From Azospirillum canadense (GTDB taxonomy: Bacteria > Pseudomonadota > Alphaproteobacteria > Azospirillales > Azospirillaceae), in assembly GCF_025961225.1 (NCBI RefSeq), contig NZ_JAOQNG010000001.1:1463001-1527000 (forward strand): DNA of 64,000 nucleotides. Reading direction: 5' to 3'. The notes under the pieces are model-generated. The model was not told the DNA's origin. It worked only from the letters and a program-made list of their open reading frames with translations, and ran no database searches. Shown one piece after another: positions 20,418-27,806 of this stretch. Position 1 is the stretch's first letter. Every line of letters starts with the position of its first letter. The position numbers were made by a program, and so were the translations under genes.

Positions 20418-20882
20418 TCAGAGCCATAGAAGGATCGCCGCGATGGTGATCATGGCGAGATAGTTGGCGGCGCGCTTCTCATACCGTGTGGCGATTCGGC
20501 GGAACTGCTTCAGCTTGTTGATCAGCCGTTCGACGCGATTGCGTTCACGATAGGCGTTTCGGTCGAAACTCGGGTCCGGGCGCTCATTGCTCTTGGTCGG
20601 GATGACCGGTTGGATGTGGCGGCGACGCAGGGCGCACCGGATGACGCCGCTACTGTACGCTTTGTCGGCAGCCAGTCGATCCGGTTTGAGGCGCGGACGT
20701 CCACGCCCCAGGCGCTTGATCCAGCCGCTCCCCATCAGCGTGGCAAATGCTTTGCTGTCGTGGACTTCCCCGCCGGTCAGGGTGAATGTCACTGGTTTGC
20801 CCAGGCCTTCGGCCCGAATGTGGATCTTGGTTGAGAAACCACCGCGCGAGTGACCGAGCGCCTCACCGTCGATCCCCCTTTT
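20418..20882 (-). CDS. IS5/IS427-type transposase, C-terminal frame (orfB)
   Basis: Supplies the rest of the DDE catalytic core: RLAADKAYSS with the second Asp, and YRERNRVERLINKLKQFRR with the catalytic Glu. The frame starts within the A5G5 run, continues with GIDGEALGHSRGGFSTKIH, and has no good start of its own in the useful part, so it is most likely expressed as a fusion with orfA. All three catalytic acidic residues are present, so the IS may still be active. Confidence 0.85.
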   Translation of the reverse strand, partial: KRGIDGEALGHSRGGFSTKIHIRAEGLGKPVTFTLTGGEVHDSKAFATLMGSGWIKRLGRGRPRLKPDRLAADKAYSSGVIRCALRRRHIQPVIPTKSNERPDPSFDRNAYRERNRVERLINKLKQFRRIATRYEKRAANYLAMITIAAILLWL

Positions 20883-21237
20883 TGCCGCTGGCCTTGCGGG
20901 CTCCAGCGGCGTGCTGATGGGCGCGAACAATGGTGCTGTCCACGAAATGCAGGCTCCAATCCACCCGGCCCTGGCGGTCGGCGCGGGCCTGCAAGGCTTC
21001 CAGGATGCGCTGCCAGATTCCGGCGCGGCGCCAGCGGTAGAACCGGCTCGCCACTGTGCCGAACGCGCCGTACCGCTCCGGCAGGTCCCGCCACGGCGCG
21101 CCCGTCCGGGCGATCCATAACATGCCATTGATTATCCGGCGGTGAGAATGGTTCGGCCGTCCGGTCCACGGTTTTTCGGGAGGAAGGTGCGGTTCCAGCC
21201 GCTCCCATTGAGCATCGGTCAGGTCATAACGTCCCAT
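20863..21237 (-). CDS. IS5/IS427-type transposase, N-terminal frame (orfA)
   Basis: 124 residues starting MGRYDLTDAQWERLEPHLPP, the helix-turn-helix N-terminus typical of IS427-group transposases, with the first catalytic Asp in FVDSTIVRAH near residue 100. The frame stops soon after a run of A5G5 (minus strand, 20883-20874). A frame change of +1 (or -2) there joins it to orfB, as expected for a frameshift- or slippage-controlled transposase. Confidence 0.88.
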   Translation of the reverse strand: MGRYDLTDAQWERLEPHLPPEKPWTGRPNHSHRRIINGMLWIARTGAPWRDLPERYGAFGTVASRFYRWRRAGIWQRILEALQARADRQGRVDWSLHFVDSTIVRAHQHAAGARKASGKKGDRR

Positions 21238-21293
21238 CCAGCATAAATGGGGAACGCTTTTTCAACCTTCTAACACTTTGCCAAAGCGCCCTA

Positions 21294-21900
21294 GATATTC
21301 CGTGACCGCGGTTCCTTGCTCAATAGGGCCACGCTGCGGTCGGACAGCGGCAGCTCGGCGGTCGCGTCGTTACCGACGCTGCGCAGCAACGGGCCGCGGG
21401 TAAAGGACACGGCGAGCCAGCCGAGGATGGCGACCATCGGACAGGTGGCGGGAACCCGGCCGAAGCGGATGGCGACGGTGCGACCGCGGCCGGGCCCTCG
21501 CGGTCGATCTTGCCGCGGCTGACGCGGACGAGAAGACCATCCGGGGTGAACGTCAGGTCCTCCGCCGAGAGCGCCGCCAACTCGCCGCGCCGGAAGCCGG
21601 CGGCGAAACCGAGCAGCAGCAGGGCACAGATGCGCCGGCCGCGGATTGTCGGTCGGCGGGGCGGCGCTCATGCGGCGCAACTCGGCGGCGGAGACGGCGG
21701 TCTTACGGTGCGCCGCGACGATGTGGACGGTGCGGGTGCCACGACGCACCAGATTGACCACGCCGTCGCGGCGAGTGCGTTGCGTCGGTGCGTGGGGCGC
21801 GAGGTCGTCCCCGCTTCCCGTCCTGGCCATCTCCCCTCCGGCGTCGGCGGCGGTTCGTGCGAGCGCGATCCTGCCAAAGGTCAACGGACGTTGCGGCCGG
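21294..21900 (-). pseudogene. Tyrosine integrase remnant, frameshifted and truncated
   Basis: On the minus strand, pieces of a XerD/phage-integrase-like protein appear in two frames: KTAVSAAELRRMSAAPP, then ELAALSAEDLTFTPDG with VRVSRGKID, then RTVAIRFGRVPATCPMVAIL and ATAELPLSDRSVALL. At least two frame changes (near 21640 and 21500) are needed to join them. The C-terminal catalytic His-x-x-Arg and Tyr boxes are missing because the frame ends at the IS insertion. The N-terminus is also unrecognisable. It is probably a leftover of an earlier mobile element. Confidence 0.7.
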
Positions 21901-21924
21901 TGGTGCCGGCCATCGCCGCGTGGA

Positions 21925-22986
21925 TCATGCCGTCGGTCCTTCGAACGCCTGCTGCTCGATCCTCCGCCCGGTGTAGAGGTCCTGATCGTGATGCCGGCGC
22001 CAATACGCGAAGAGATCGCCGTCCTCCTCGCAACGCTCGATCTTGAACAGCTCCCGTGTGTCCTCTTCGTCGTACGGCGCGACGAGGCCGGCGTGGGTGG
22101 TCGCAAAGCCAAGGACGGCATAGTCGAAGCGCTTGAGCGCGGCGCGCGCCAAGTCCACCGCACCATCGGCGAACGGGAGGACGGTTCCAGGTTCGAGGCC
22201 GACGCGGAAAATGGCCGGGTGGCTTGCCTCGTAGTAGGTCGGCTGGTCGTTGGCGTCGTGCCGCCAGACGTGCTGCGGCGCTACCGTGTCGGCCGGCACC
22301 CGCAGGCGGATCGTGTTCCGGCGGTTGAGGGTGCTCTCGCGATAGACCTTGATACTCAGGATGTCGCGCGGCGCCACGCCGTTCGTGGTAATGAGACGTA
22401 GCGCTCCGTCGGTGGCCATGGCGATGCGCTCGAGGTGCTTGCGGCTGGAGATCCTTGGCAGGCTGGTGAAGTAGGCGTATTCGACGTTGGTGAGCCGCTT
22501 GGTGCCCTGGATGTTCCAGCGCGAACCGCGGAAATGCTCGCTCGCGCGGATCGCCGCCGCGGCGTCCGCCGACGTGTGGTGGAACAGGTCGAGCCAGACC
22601 GTATGGTTGGCGTCGAGGGAGCAGGTGCCAGCGGCGAAGGCCTTGAGCCGCTTCGGGCCGGCGAGCCGACAGCGGTACAGGAAGGAGCCGTCGGCGTAGG
22701 ATCGCACCAGACGATCGCGGGTGATCCCGATCAGCAGCTTGACTCCGGGCGCCGGCTCAATATTGAACTCGGCGTGCCCGGCGTCGTCGAAGAAGCTGAG
22801 GAGCGGCGCGCTGAAGTACTGCGGCTGGAACCAGCGCCAGCCGCCGAGGTCAGCGATCAGCAGGTCCGGCAGGAGCACCGTGAAGCCGCGGGCGTGCGCC
22901 AGCTTCACCTTGACGTAGCCTTCGTGGATAGCCTCCCCACGCAACGGGATAAGGTCCAGTAGGTCGCGGTTCGGATCGTCGGGCAT
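21925..22986 (-). CDS. Unrecognised 353-aa protein paired with a PIN-domain protein
   Basis: I do not recognise this family with confidence. The product is soluble, with no signal peptide or membrane segment. It has a conserved-looking patch near 155-178 (SRWNIQGTKRLTNVEYAYF), followed by IAMATDGALRLITTNGV, and a second near 250 (VAPQHVWRH, then QPTYYEASHPAIFRVGL). These His/Trp/Tyr-rich patches look like an enzyme active site rather than a DNA-binding protein. It is the second gene of a minus-strand pair, starting 52 bp after the PIN-domain gene stop. The pairing and island location suggest a toxin-like or defence role, but this is inference only. Confidence 0.65.
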   Translation of the reverse strand: MPDDPNRDLLDLIPLRGEAIHEGYVKVKLAHARGFTVLLPDLLIADLGGWRWFQPQYFSAPLLSFFDDAGHAEFNIEPAPGVKLLIGITRDRLVRSYADGSFLYRCRLAGPKRLKAFAAGTCSLDANHTVWLDLFHHTSADAAAAIRASEHFRGSRWNIQGTKRLTNVEYAYFTSLPRISSRKHLERIAMATDGALRLITTNGVAPRDILSIKVYRESTLNRRNTIRLRVPADTVAPQHVWRHDANDQPTYYEASHPAIFRVGLEPGTVLPFADGAVDLARAALKRFDYAVLGFATTHAGLVAPYDEEDTRELFKIERCEEDGDLFAYWRRHHDQDLYTGRRIEQQAFEGPTA

Positions 22987-23038
22987 AGTCTCCAGGGGGG
23001 CTTGTCGGGGATACCTGCCGTGTCGGCCGACATCGGCG

Positions 23039-24514
23039 CTACGGGAGCAGTAGGCGCGCCTCGGCTGCCGTGTCCTTCTCGTCGTAGGCGATGGCGACCG
23101 GCACCGTCACCGAGACGGGCTCTGGCAGGTTGCTGGCGCTCACCCGGCAGGTCACCGCGGCTTTGGTGATCAGCGCGGTGCGCGGGACGAAGATCACGAG
23201 ATCGAACGGCTCCGGGTCGGCCTTGTGGCGGAACTCCGCGCAGGTGAGGGTCCATTCGGACTGATGCCGTACTGGCCGCCCGCCTTTCCAGTAAAAGGCA
23301 TGCGGGTCCCGCTCGGTGCGGCCCTGGGGGAGGAAAGGAGGGATGTGCGGCGTGGCGAAAACGGGGTCGAGGCCGTAGCCGCGCAGCAGGGAGTCGGTGA
23401 GGCTTGAGGCCAGCCCTCGGTAGCGCGCCGCCGGCGGGCGCGGGGGCTGAGGTAGCCTGGGCGCGCGATCGGGTGCGCCGTCCGTCTGTTCTGCGTCATC
23501 CTCATCCCTGCTCTTTGGCGGGGCGATCAGCAGCCCGCCTTGCGCCCGGATCTCGACGACCACGTTCTCGGCAGGACGGGCGCCGTCGTTGGTGAGCACG
23601 AAGCTCAAGCCGAAGCTGCGCACCGGAGCCTCGAGCTGCTCCGGCAACTCCTCCAGCCACGTCCGCGCCGCCCGAAGCCACGCGGGGTAATCGACATCGC
23701 GGTACTGCTCGATTTCCGCCTCAGTCGGCGGCTCGTAGCGCCCCCGCGTTGAAAAACCGGCGAGGCCCCCCGCGATGCCCAAGGGAGGCCGCGTCGGCAT
23801 CGGCTTGCCATGCCCCTCGAAGCTGTCCGCGATTGGATGATTGGCCTGCAGCTCCGCGAGGATGCCGTCGATCTCCGCCTCGGCGAGATCCTTGAAGGCA
23901 TCGATGCGGTGCCGCACGCGCTGCATCGGATTCCCCTCGCCGTCGGTAGCGGAGACGGCGATCGCCGGATGGACTCGTTCCAGGGTATCCAGTCGTCGTT
24001 GGACCTCAGCCAGCGCCTTGTCGCGCTCGTCCGGCTCCGGCGGCAGCAGCCAAGCGTCGGGAACGGCGACGCAGGGCAGGCCGCAATGGCGTGCCGTCAG
24101 CATCGGGTTCGTGTCGTGCGTCAGCAGGCGCACGTCCTCGTTCGGGTGCGTCGCGCGGTACGCCAGCGCCTCCTCGATGATCCGGTCGTCCGCTTGCGCG
24201 AGGTCGAGCTGCGCCGGCCGTGCGCGGTGCGGGTCCGGGGGCGGCGGGAACGACAGCTCGATGCGGGGACCGGCGTCGTGCGCCGCCGTCTTCAGGTCCG
24301 GAGACTCGATGATCCGGCGGAACAGCGACGACGCCTTGCGCGCCCGCTTGGCCCGTCGGGAATTGCCGGCCTGCTTGAGCCGGTCGACCTCCTGCTGCAC
24401 CGTCCGCGGGATTAGCACCAGCGCATCCTGCCCGCCAGTCGCCTGTTCCCAGGCGAGTTCCGCCGGGTCGCGGCACTGCAGGAAGAAATTGGTGTCGACG
24501 AAGAGGATTAGCAT
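23039..24514 (-). CDS. PIN-domain nuclease with long C-terminal domain
   Basis: The N-terminal 145 residues form a PIN RNase domain: Asp7 in LILFVDTNFFLQ, Glu42 in QQEVDRLKQAG, Asp110 in DLAQADDRIIEEAL and Asp134 in RLLTHDTNPML give the acidic metal site. The insertion between the second and third motifs is longer than in VapC toxins. The remaining 350 residues are unrecognised; they contain an acidic linker (KSRDEDDAEQTDGAPDR) and a C-terminal beta-rich part. It does not look like a VapBC toxin because of its size and the absence of a small antitoxin gene. It is the first gene of a two-gene operon with the 353-aa protein. Confidence 0.75.
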   Translation of the reverse strand: MLILFVDTNFFLQCRDPAELAWEQATGGQDALVLIPRTVQQEVDRLKQAGNSRRAKRARKASSLFRRIIESPDLKTAAHDAGPRIELSFPPPPDPHRARPAQLDLAQADDRIIEEALAYRATHPNEDVRLLTHDTNPMLTARHCGLPCVAVPDAWLLPPEPDERDKALAEVQRRLDTLERVHPAIAVSATDGEGNPMQRVRHRIDAFKDLAEAEIDGILAELQANHPIADSFEGHGKPMPTRPPLGIAGGLAGFSTRGRYEPPTEAEIEQYRDVDYPAWLRAARTWLEELPEQLEAPVRSFGLSFVLTNDGARPAENVVVEIRAQGGLLIAPPKSRDEDDAEQTDGAPDRAPRLPQPPRPPAARYRGLASSLTDSLLRGYGLDPVFATPHIPPFLPQGRTERDPHAFYWKGGRPVRHQSEWTLTCAEFRHKADPEPFDLVIFVPRTALITKAAVTCRVSASNLPEPVSVTVPVAIAYDEKDTAAEARLLLP

Positions 24515-26022
24515 TGCACGCGATGGTAACGGCTCGTCGATGTCATGGCAACCGGTGCGTCGCCGCCCCCGGGATCGGCCTGTCGGCGTTCCGGCTGGGA
24601 GACGGAATGAGCGCAGCCCGCCGCGGCGACGAGGTGTATCCGGATGCTGAGCGGCGGGTCGGTCCGCGCGCTACTCTTCGTTCGCGGTCGCAATGGCGGT
24701 TGAACAAATTGGCGCTCCAATGTGGCTGACATCCAAGGCCGTCAAGCCATTGATAAACCCTAATGTTTTTCAAAAAGCTCCGACGAAAAGGGCGCGCTTT
24801 AAGTCAAGAATCGTGGTGACGTAAGCAACCGTTTCCAAGACGTAGAATTGTGGTAAAACAAAGGGTTGCGAGACTTATCCACAGTGAACGCCCTAAGAAT
24901 AGGAAAATCCAGCCGTCGCGATACCGAAAAAAGTGGCTTTCGGAAGACGGGGGAGGACATCAGTCCGCTGTGTCACCAGAGCCGGTTCAGATGCCGAATT
25001 CATCTAGCAGCTCAGGGTGTTGTGTGGCGCGGATGAGTGTTCCAAATGCAGATCCCGTTCCGCGAGCGATTCTTATAATATATTGTAAAACATAATAAAA
25101 TGGCCCTTCTGGCGGGTGTTCCGGTATGTGTACCAGCACGCCACTGAATGAACCGGTACCGCCGGTCCAGGACTTTTGTCCGGTGCCACCGCGGCGCGCT
25201 TCTGGTCGCCCGGCCGGGTGCGGAGAAAATGCTGTGTAGTCAGTCCCTTGCGTGGGTTCCCGGCGTGTGGACCCCGAACGGACGGCGCGATCCGGTGCCT
25301 GTGTTCGTTTTTTGTTCTGGTGGCTGCGATTCCTGCCAACGGATTTGGCTGGGACTGAAGCCCTGGGCGTGGGCGGGGTCGGCCTGCACGCGCGAATTTC
25401 TTTGGCTCTTGCTGGCGGTGCCGGCGCGGCTGGTTGTCGTGTGAGCGCGTCGGCACGGGGCGGCAGGCCTCCCGGAAAATGCCCGGCGCCCTTTTGGTGC
25501 GCGCCGGCGTCCAGAGCGCGCTCAGCTCGTTGGTGTTGCGGGCAACATCTCTGGACGGACCATGCGCGGGCGCCTGACCCGGCGTCGATCGGTGGAGCAG
25601 GGGGCGCTGGCGTGTTCGTGCGTCGTCTCCGGCGCGGCGCCGTTCGTTGGGGTACGTCGGCGGCGTCAGCGTCGCGGTGCCCTGGTCCGCGCAACGCGGT
25701 TTCGACGGCCGTGTGCGCACCGACGACCCAACATGGTTGGCCATCGAGCGCCTGCGCTTCGTCAGGTCTTGGGCGGCGGCGCCATGACGGTGGGACCAGG
25801 GACGCGCGCCACCGGGCGCGAGCGGATGATGAGAACCGCGTGGTCCTACGTTGCGCGGATCCGGATCGGCAACGTTTGCCCCGCAGGCGTTTGAACGCTT
25901 CAGCGTTATCAAGACCTTGGTTGCTGCGGCCAGATCGGCAAACCGATCGGCAAAATTCTGACGCTTGCGGTCATTTCGGGTTTAAGAATCAAGATTTTAG
26001 TCCGTGGGAAGATCGGCAGCCC
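24515..26022. other. Gene-poor interval with AT-rich, origin-like segment
   Basis: About 1.5 kb without a supported gene. Bases 24760-25100 are clearly AT-rich against a very GC-rich background and include TTATCCACA (24875-24883), the related TTGTGGTAA at 24849 in reverse orientation, and TATAAT at 25074-25079. From 25120 to 25900 the sequence is GC-rich with low-information Arg/Pro frames on both strands. At 25933-26018 the octamer GATCGGCA occurs three times, twice 12 bp apart, with GATCGGcaaaCCGATC forming a palindrome just before the small gene at 26023. Confidence 0.5.
24875..24883 (+). promoter_or_regulatory. Perfect DnaA box in AT-rich segment (candidate origin)
   Basis: TTATCCACA matches the consensus DnaA box exactly and lies in the most AT-rich stretch of the island. 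With a Prim-Pol/ATPase gene on the same element this is a reasonable place for a replication origin; origin function is inferred. Confidence 0.45.
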
Positions 26023-26280
26023 ATGTGTGCCGCACGGGAAACGCTGAGGCGCATTGCGCACTGCCGCATTGAAGATGCGATCGAGGCGTTGAGCACTCTG
26101 ATGGCCGAGCAGCAGAGTATGGAGTTCCGCCAGCCCAACACGATCAGCCAGGCGCTGCGCCACAGGAGGGCGCTCGCCGATCAGGAGGACAACGCACGCC
26201 GACGTCGCTACGGCGTTGTCATCCGTGTTGTCGAGTTCGAACCGGCGTTCGTCGGCAGTATCCTGGATGGCCTACGCTAG
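26023..26280 (+). CDS. Small hypothetical protein, 85 aa
   Basis: Hydrophilic and probably mostly helical (RETLRRIAHCRIEDAIEALS, then ISQALRHRRALADQEDNARR). It has no recognised domain, signal peptide or membrane segment. The frame is open far upstream, but ATG 26023 has GGGAAG upstream and the residue composition becomes protein-like only from there. A palindrome and GATCGGCA repeats lie directly upstream and could be an operator. Could be a small DNA-binding or antitoxin-like protein, but nothing proves it. Confidence 0.5.
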   Translation: MCAARETLRRIAHCRIEDAIEALSTLMAEQQSMEFRQPNTISQALRHRRALADQEDNARRRRYGVVIRVVEFEPAFVGSILDGLR

Positions 26281-26465
26281 GCTGGGCCGCCGATCGCGGT
26301 ACAGCACCAGGGTGAGATCCCGGCCTTCGCCTTCGGCGAGGCGGTGGCTTGCGGCGGTTGCCTGTACGCCTCCTTGCTCTAAGGCCTGCCTGGACCTGAC
26401 GGAGTCCAAGGAGTCCGGGCGCGGCGTCGGCGCGGCGCGTCGGCGCAGGTAGCGGAGGGCTCGAC

Positions 26466-26765
26466 ATGGCCGACGACACGACGTTTACCCCGACCCCGCG
26501 ACCCGCACGGTTCCGCCCGGATGGCCAACCGTATCCCACATGCCCCTGCGGTGAGTTTCAGGCCACGTCCCCGGACTGGCATGGCTGGCGCGCCTGCCCG
26601 TGTGACGGCGCGACCGGGGAGGTCACGAGCGTCGGGACGGCGCGCTGGTTGTTGTCCGATCGGCGCCTCGTCGAGGAGAGGCGCAAGGCGCGGACGGAGC
26701 GGCAGGAGGCTGAGGTGGCCGACCGTGTGCGGGGCCGGCTCGCAAGCCTCAGAAAGCGGCCCTGA
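26466..26765 (+). CDS. Small protein with two Cys pairs, 99 aa
   Basis: PTCPCGEF and RACPCDG place two CPC motifs 21 residues apart in the first half, consistent with a zinc-binding knuckle. The second half is a charged helix (LVEERRKARTERQEAEVADR). GGAGGG lies 8 bases before ATG 26466, supporting translation. No family is recognised. It precedes the convergent 3' end of the ubiquitin-like operon and is separated from it by about 180 bp. Confidence 0.6.
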   Translation: MADDTTFTPTPRPARFRPDGQPYPTCPCGEFQATSPDWHGWRACPCDGATGEVTSVGTARWLLSDRRLVEERRKARTERQEAEVADRVRGRLASLRKRP

Positions 26766-26870
26766 GCATGTTCTCAGCATCGAAAAACAACGGAGGCGAA
26801 CAGCCTCAGCGCTGTGATGCCGCAACGCCGTTGTGGCCCAGAGGGTAGAACAGGGAGACGAGGGGGGGTG

Positions 26871-26896
26871 GGAAGGCAGCCTACGGGCTGTCTTCC
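26871..26896 (-). terminator. Hairpin downstream of the ubiquitin-like operon
   Basis: GGAAGGCAGCC (26871-26881) and GGCTGTCTTCC (26886-26896) pair over 11 bp with one wobble and a 4-nt loop. It lies 52 bp beyond the stop of the last minus-strand gene, between convergent transcription units. There is no T run, so termination is possible but not typical. Confidence 0.4.
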
Positions 26897-26947
26897 CTGC
26901 CGATGTTGGAACGCGGTACCCCGACAGGGACCACTTCGACACAGCGG

Positions 26948-27361
26948 TCAGTAGCCGCGCTTCGCGCGCGCGTTGAGCCCCAAGCCGGCGCCGATCAGCA
27001 CCATGCCGCCCATGATGTGAATCCAGTAGTGAGCGTACCCGGGCAAGTCGGACTTGGGGGCCTCGAAGCGCGGATCCAGAACCTGTGCTTGGCGCGGCGG
27101 GCTGAGCAACGAAGGCGCTTGCGTGGTCCTGGCCTGCGCGATCGCGACGGCGACACCCTCACCGTAACCGACGATGAGCGGGCTGATGGCGATCCAGAGC
27201 ACGCCGACGGCGACCAGCCGCTGGCCGCGCCGCATCTCCTCGTAGGCGCGCTTCATGAGGACATGGAGAAGGAAGGCGCCGGCGAGCAGAGCGATGGTGA
27301 GCATCCAGTATCCAAATTGGATGCCCAGCGGGTGGGTGATCATGGTCAGGATATCGCGCAT
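26948..27361 (-). CDS. Small three-helix membrane protein downstream of the ubiquitin-like operon
   Basis: A 137-residue protein with three hydrophobic segments: YWMLTIALLAGAFLLHVLM, LVAVGVLWIAISPLIVGYGE and YWIHIMGGMVLIGAGLGL. Basic residues between helices one and two (MKRAYEEMRRGQR) suggest that loop is cytoplasmic. The start is set at 27361 because upstream residues in the open frame look non-coding. It lies 100 bp after the DUF6527-like gene on the same strand, so it may be the last gene of that operon, perhaps an effector or anchor, or it may be unrelated. No family is recognised. Confidence 0.6.
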   Translation of the reverse strand: MRDILTMITHPLGIQFGYWMLTIALLAGAFLLHVLMKRAYEEMRRGQRLVAVGVLWIAISPLIVGYGEGVAVAIAQARTTQAPSLLSPPRQAQVLDPRFEAPKSDLPGYAHYWIHIMGGMVLIGAGLGLNARAKRGY

Positions 27362-27461
27362 GAAACAATCCGTGGTTGTGACAGAACGAACTGACGTCGC
27401 CTGTCCAGGTGATGGCGGGTGGGAGAGCAAGACGCAGGCCGTGTCAGCCGGCGAGCACGCT

Positions 27462-27806
27462 TCAGCACCAGTGAACTCTTCCGCGCCGAAGCCAGAAGTG
27501 ACTGCGGCACCCGGTCGTCCGCCAAACCGACGGGTGTAGGGTGGGCGTGCCGTTCCAATGTTCGGTGAGCGTCCAGCGCGGTTTGACCTTGGGCATCAGT
27601 GCCGTCTGAATCGTCGCTCCGCAGCCGCATGGGCAGGCGAAAACGGCGAACCAGCGTTGTCCGTCCTCGCCGACGACATAGAGCGTGCGGCTGTCGAGTG
27701 CGTCCGGCGCATTGCTGACTTCGACCACGCGGTAGCGGCCGAGCAGCCACGCGAGTGCCAACCCAAGCACCCGCGCGGCGTGCCGAAGGGCATCGGCCAT
27801 GCTCAT
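27462..27806 (-). CDS. DUF6527-like protein of the ubiquitin-like operon
   Basis: 114 residues with CPCGCGA (a Cys-rich knuckle) near residue 58 and the C-terminal signature GTPTLHPSVWRTTGCRSHFW followed by LRRGRVHWC. This pattern matches my recollection of the DUF6527 family, which accompanies bacterial Ubl-E2-E1-JAB genes; the assignment is by motif only. The conserved Cys, His, Ser and Trp residues suggest a metal-binding enzyme, perhaps a peptidase acting on the Ubl. Its start overlaps the stop of the JAB-E1 gene by four bases (ATGA), so the two are translationally coupled. Confidence 0.75.
   Translation of the reverse strand: MSMADALRHAARVLGLALAWLLGRYRVVEVSNAPDALDSRTLYVVGEDGQRWFAVFACPCGCGATIQTALMPKVKPRWTLTEHWNGTPTLHPSVWRTTGCRSHFWLRRGRVHWC

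Larger units (their letters stand above)
20401..21291 (-). mobile_element. Insertion sequence, IS5 family (IS427-like), 891 bp
   Basis: Two overlapping transposase frames lie on the minus strand between imperfect terminal inverted repeats: GGCCATGTCGGCAAAGCT at 20401 and, read inward from 21291, GGGCGCTTTGGCAAAGTG. TA flanks both ends (20399-20400 and 21292-21293), consistent with a TA target duplication. Insertion took place inside the TAG stop of the PAS-REC-HTH gene; because both flanks read TAG, that stop is conserved. The element appears complete. Confidence 0.88.

Noticed and set aside
23039..24514. PIN protein as a VapC toxin of a type II toxin-antitoxin pair
   Set aside because: It is 491 aa rather than about 130-150, its motif spacing is longer, and no small DNA-binding antitoxin gene is adjacent.
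25074..25079. TATAAT as a promoter -10 box
   Set aside because: No -35-like hexamer at 16-18 bp upstream and no gene within reach downstream on the plus strand; in an AT-rich stretch the match is not surprising.
25073..25912. 279-aa minus-strand open frame in the gene-poor interval
   Set aside because: Dominated by Arg, Pro, Gly and His with no hydrophobic core pattern; competing open frames of similar quality exist on the plus strand. Typical of GC-rich non-coding DNA.
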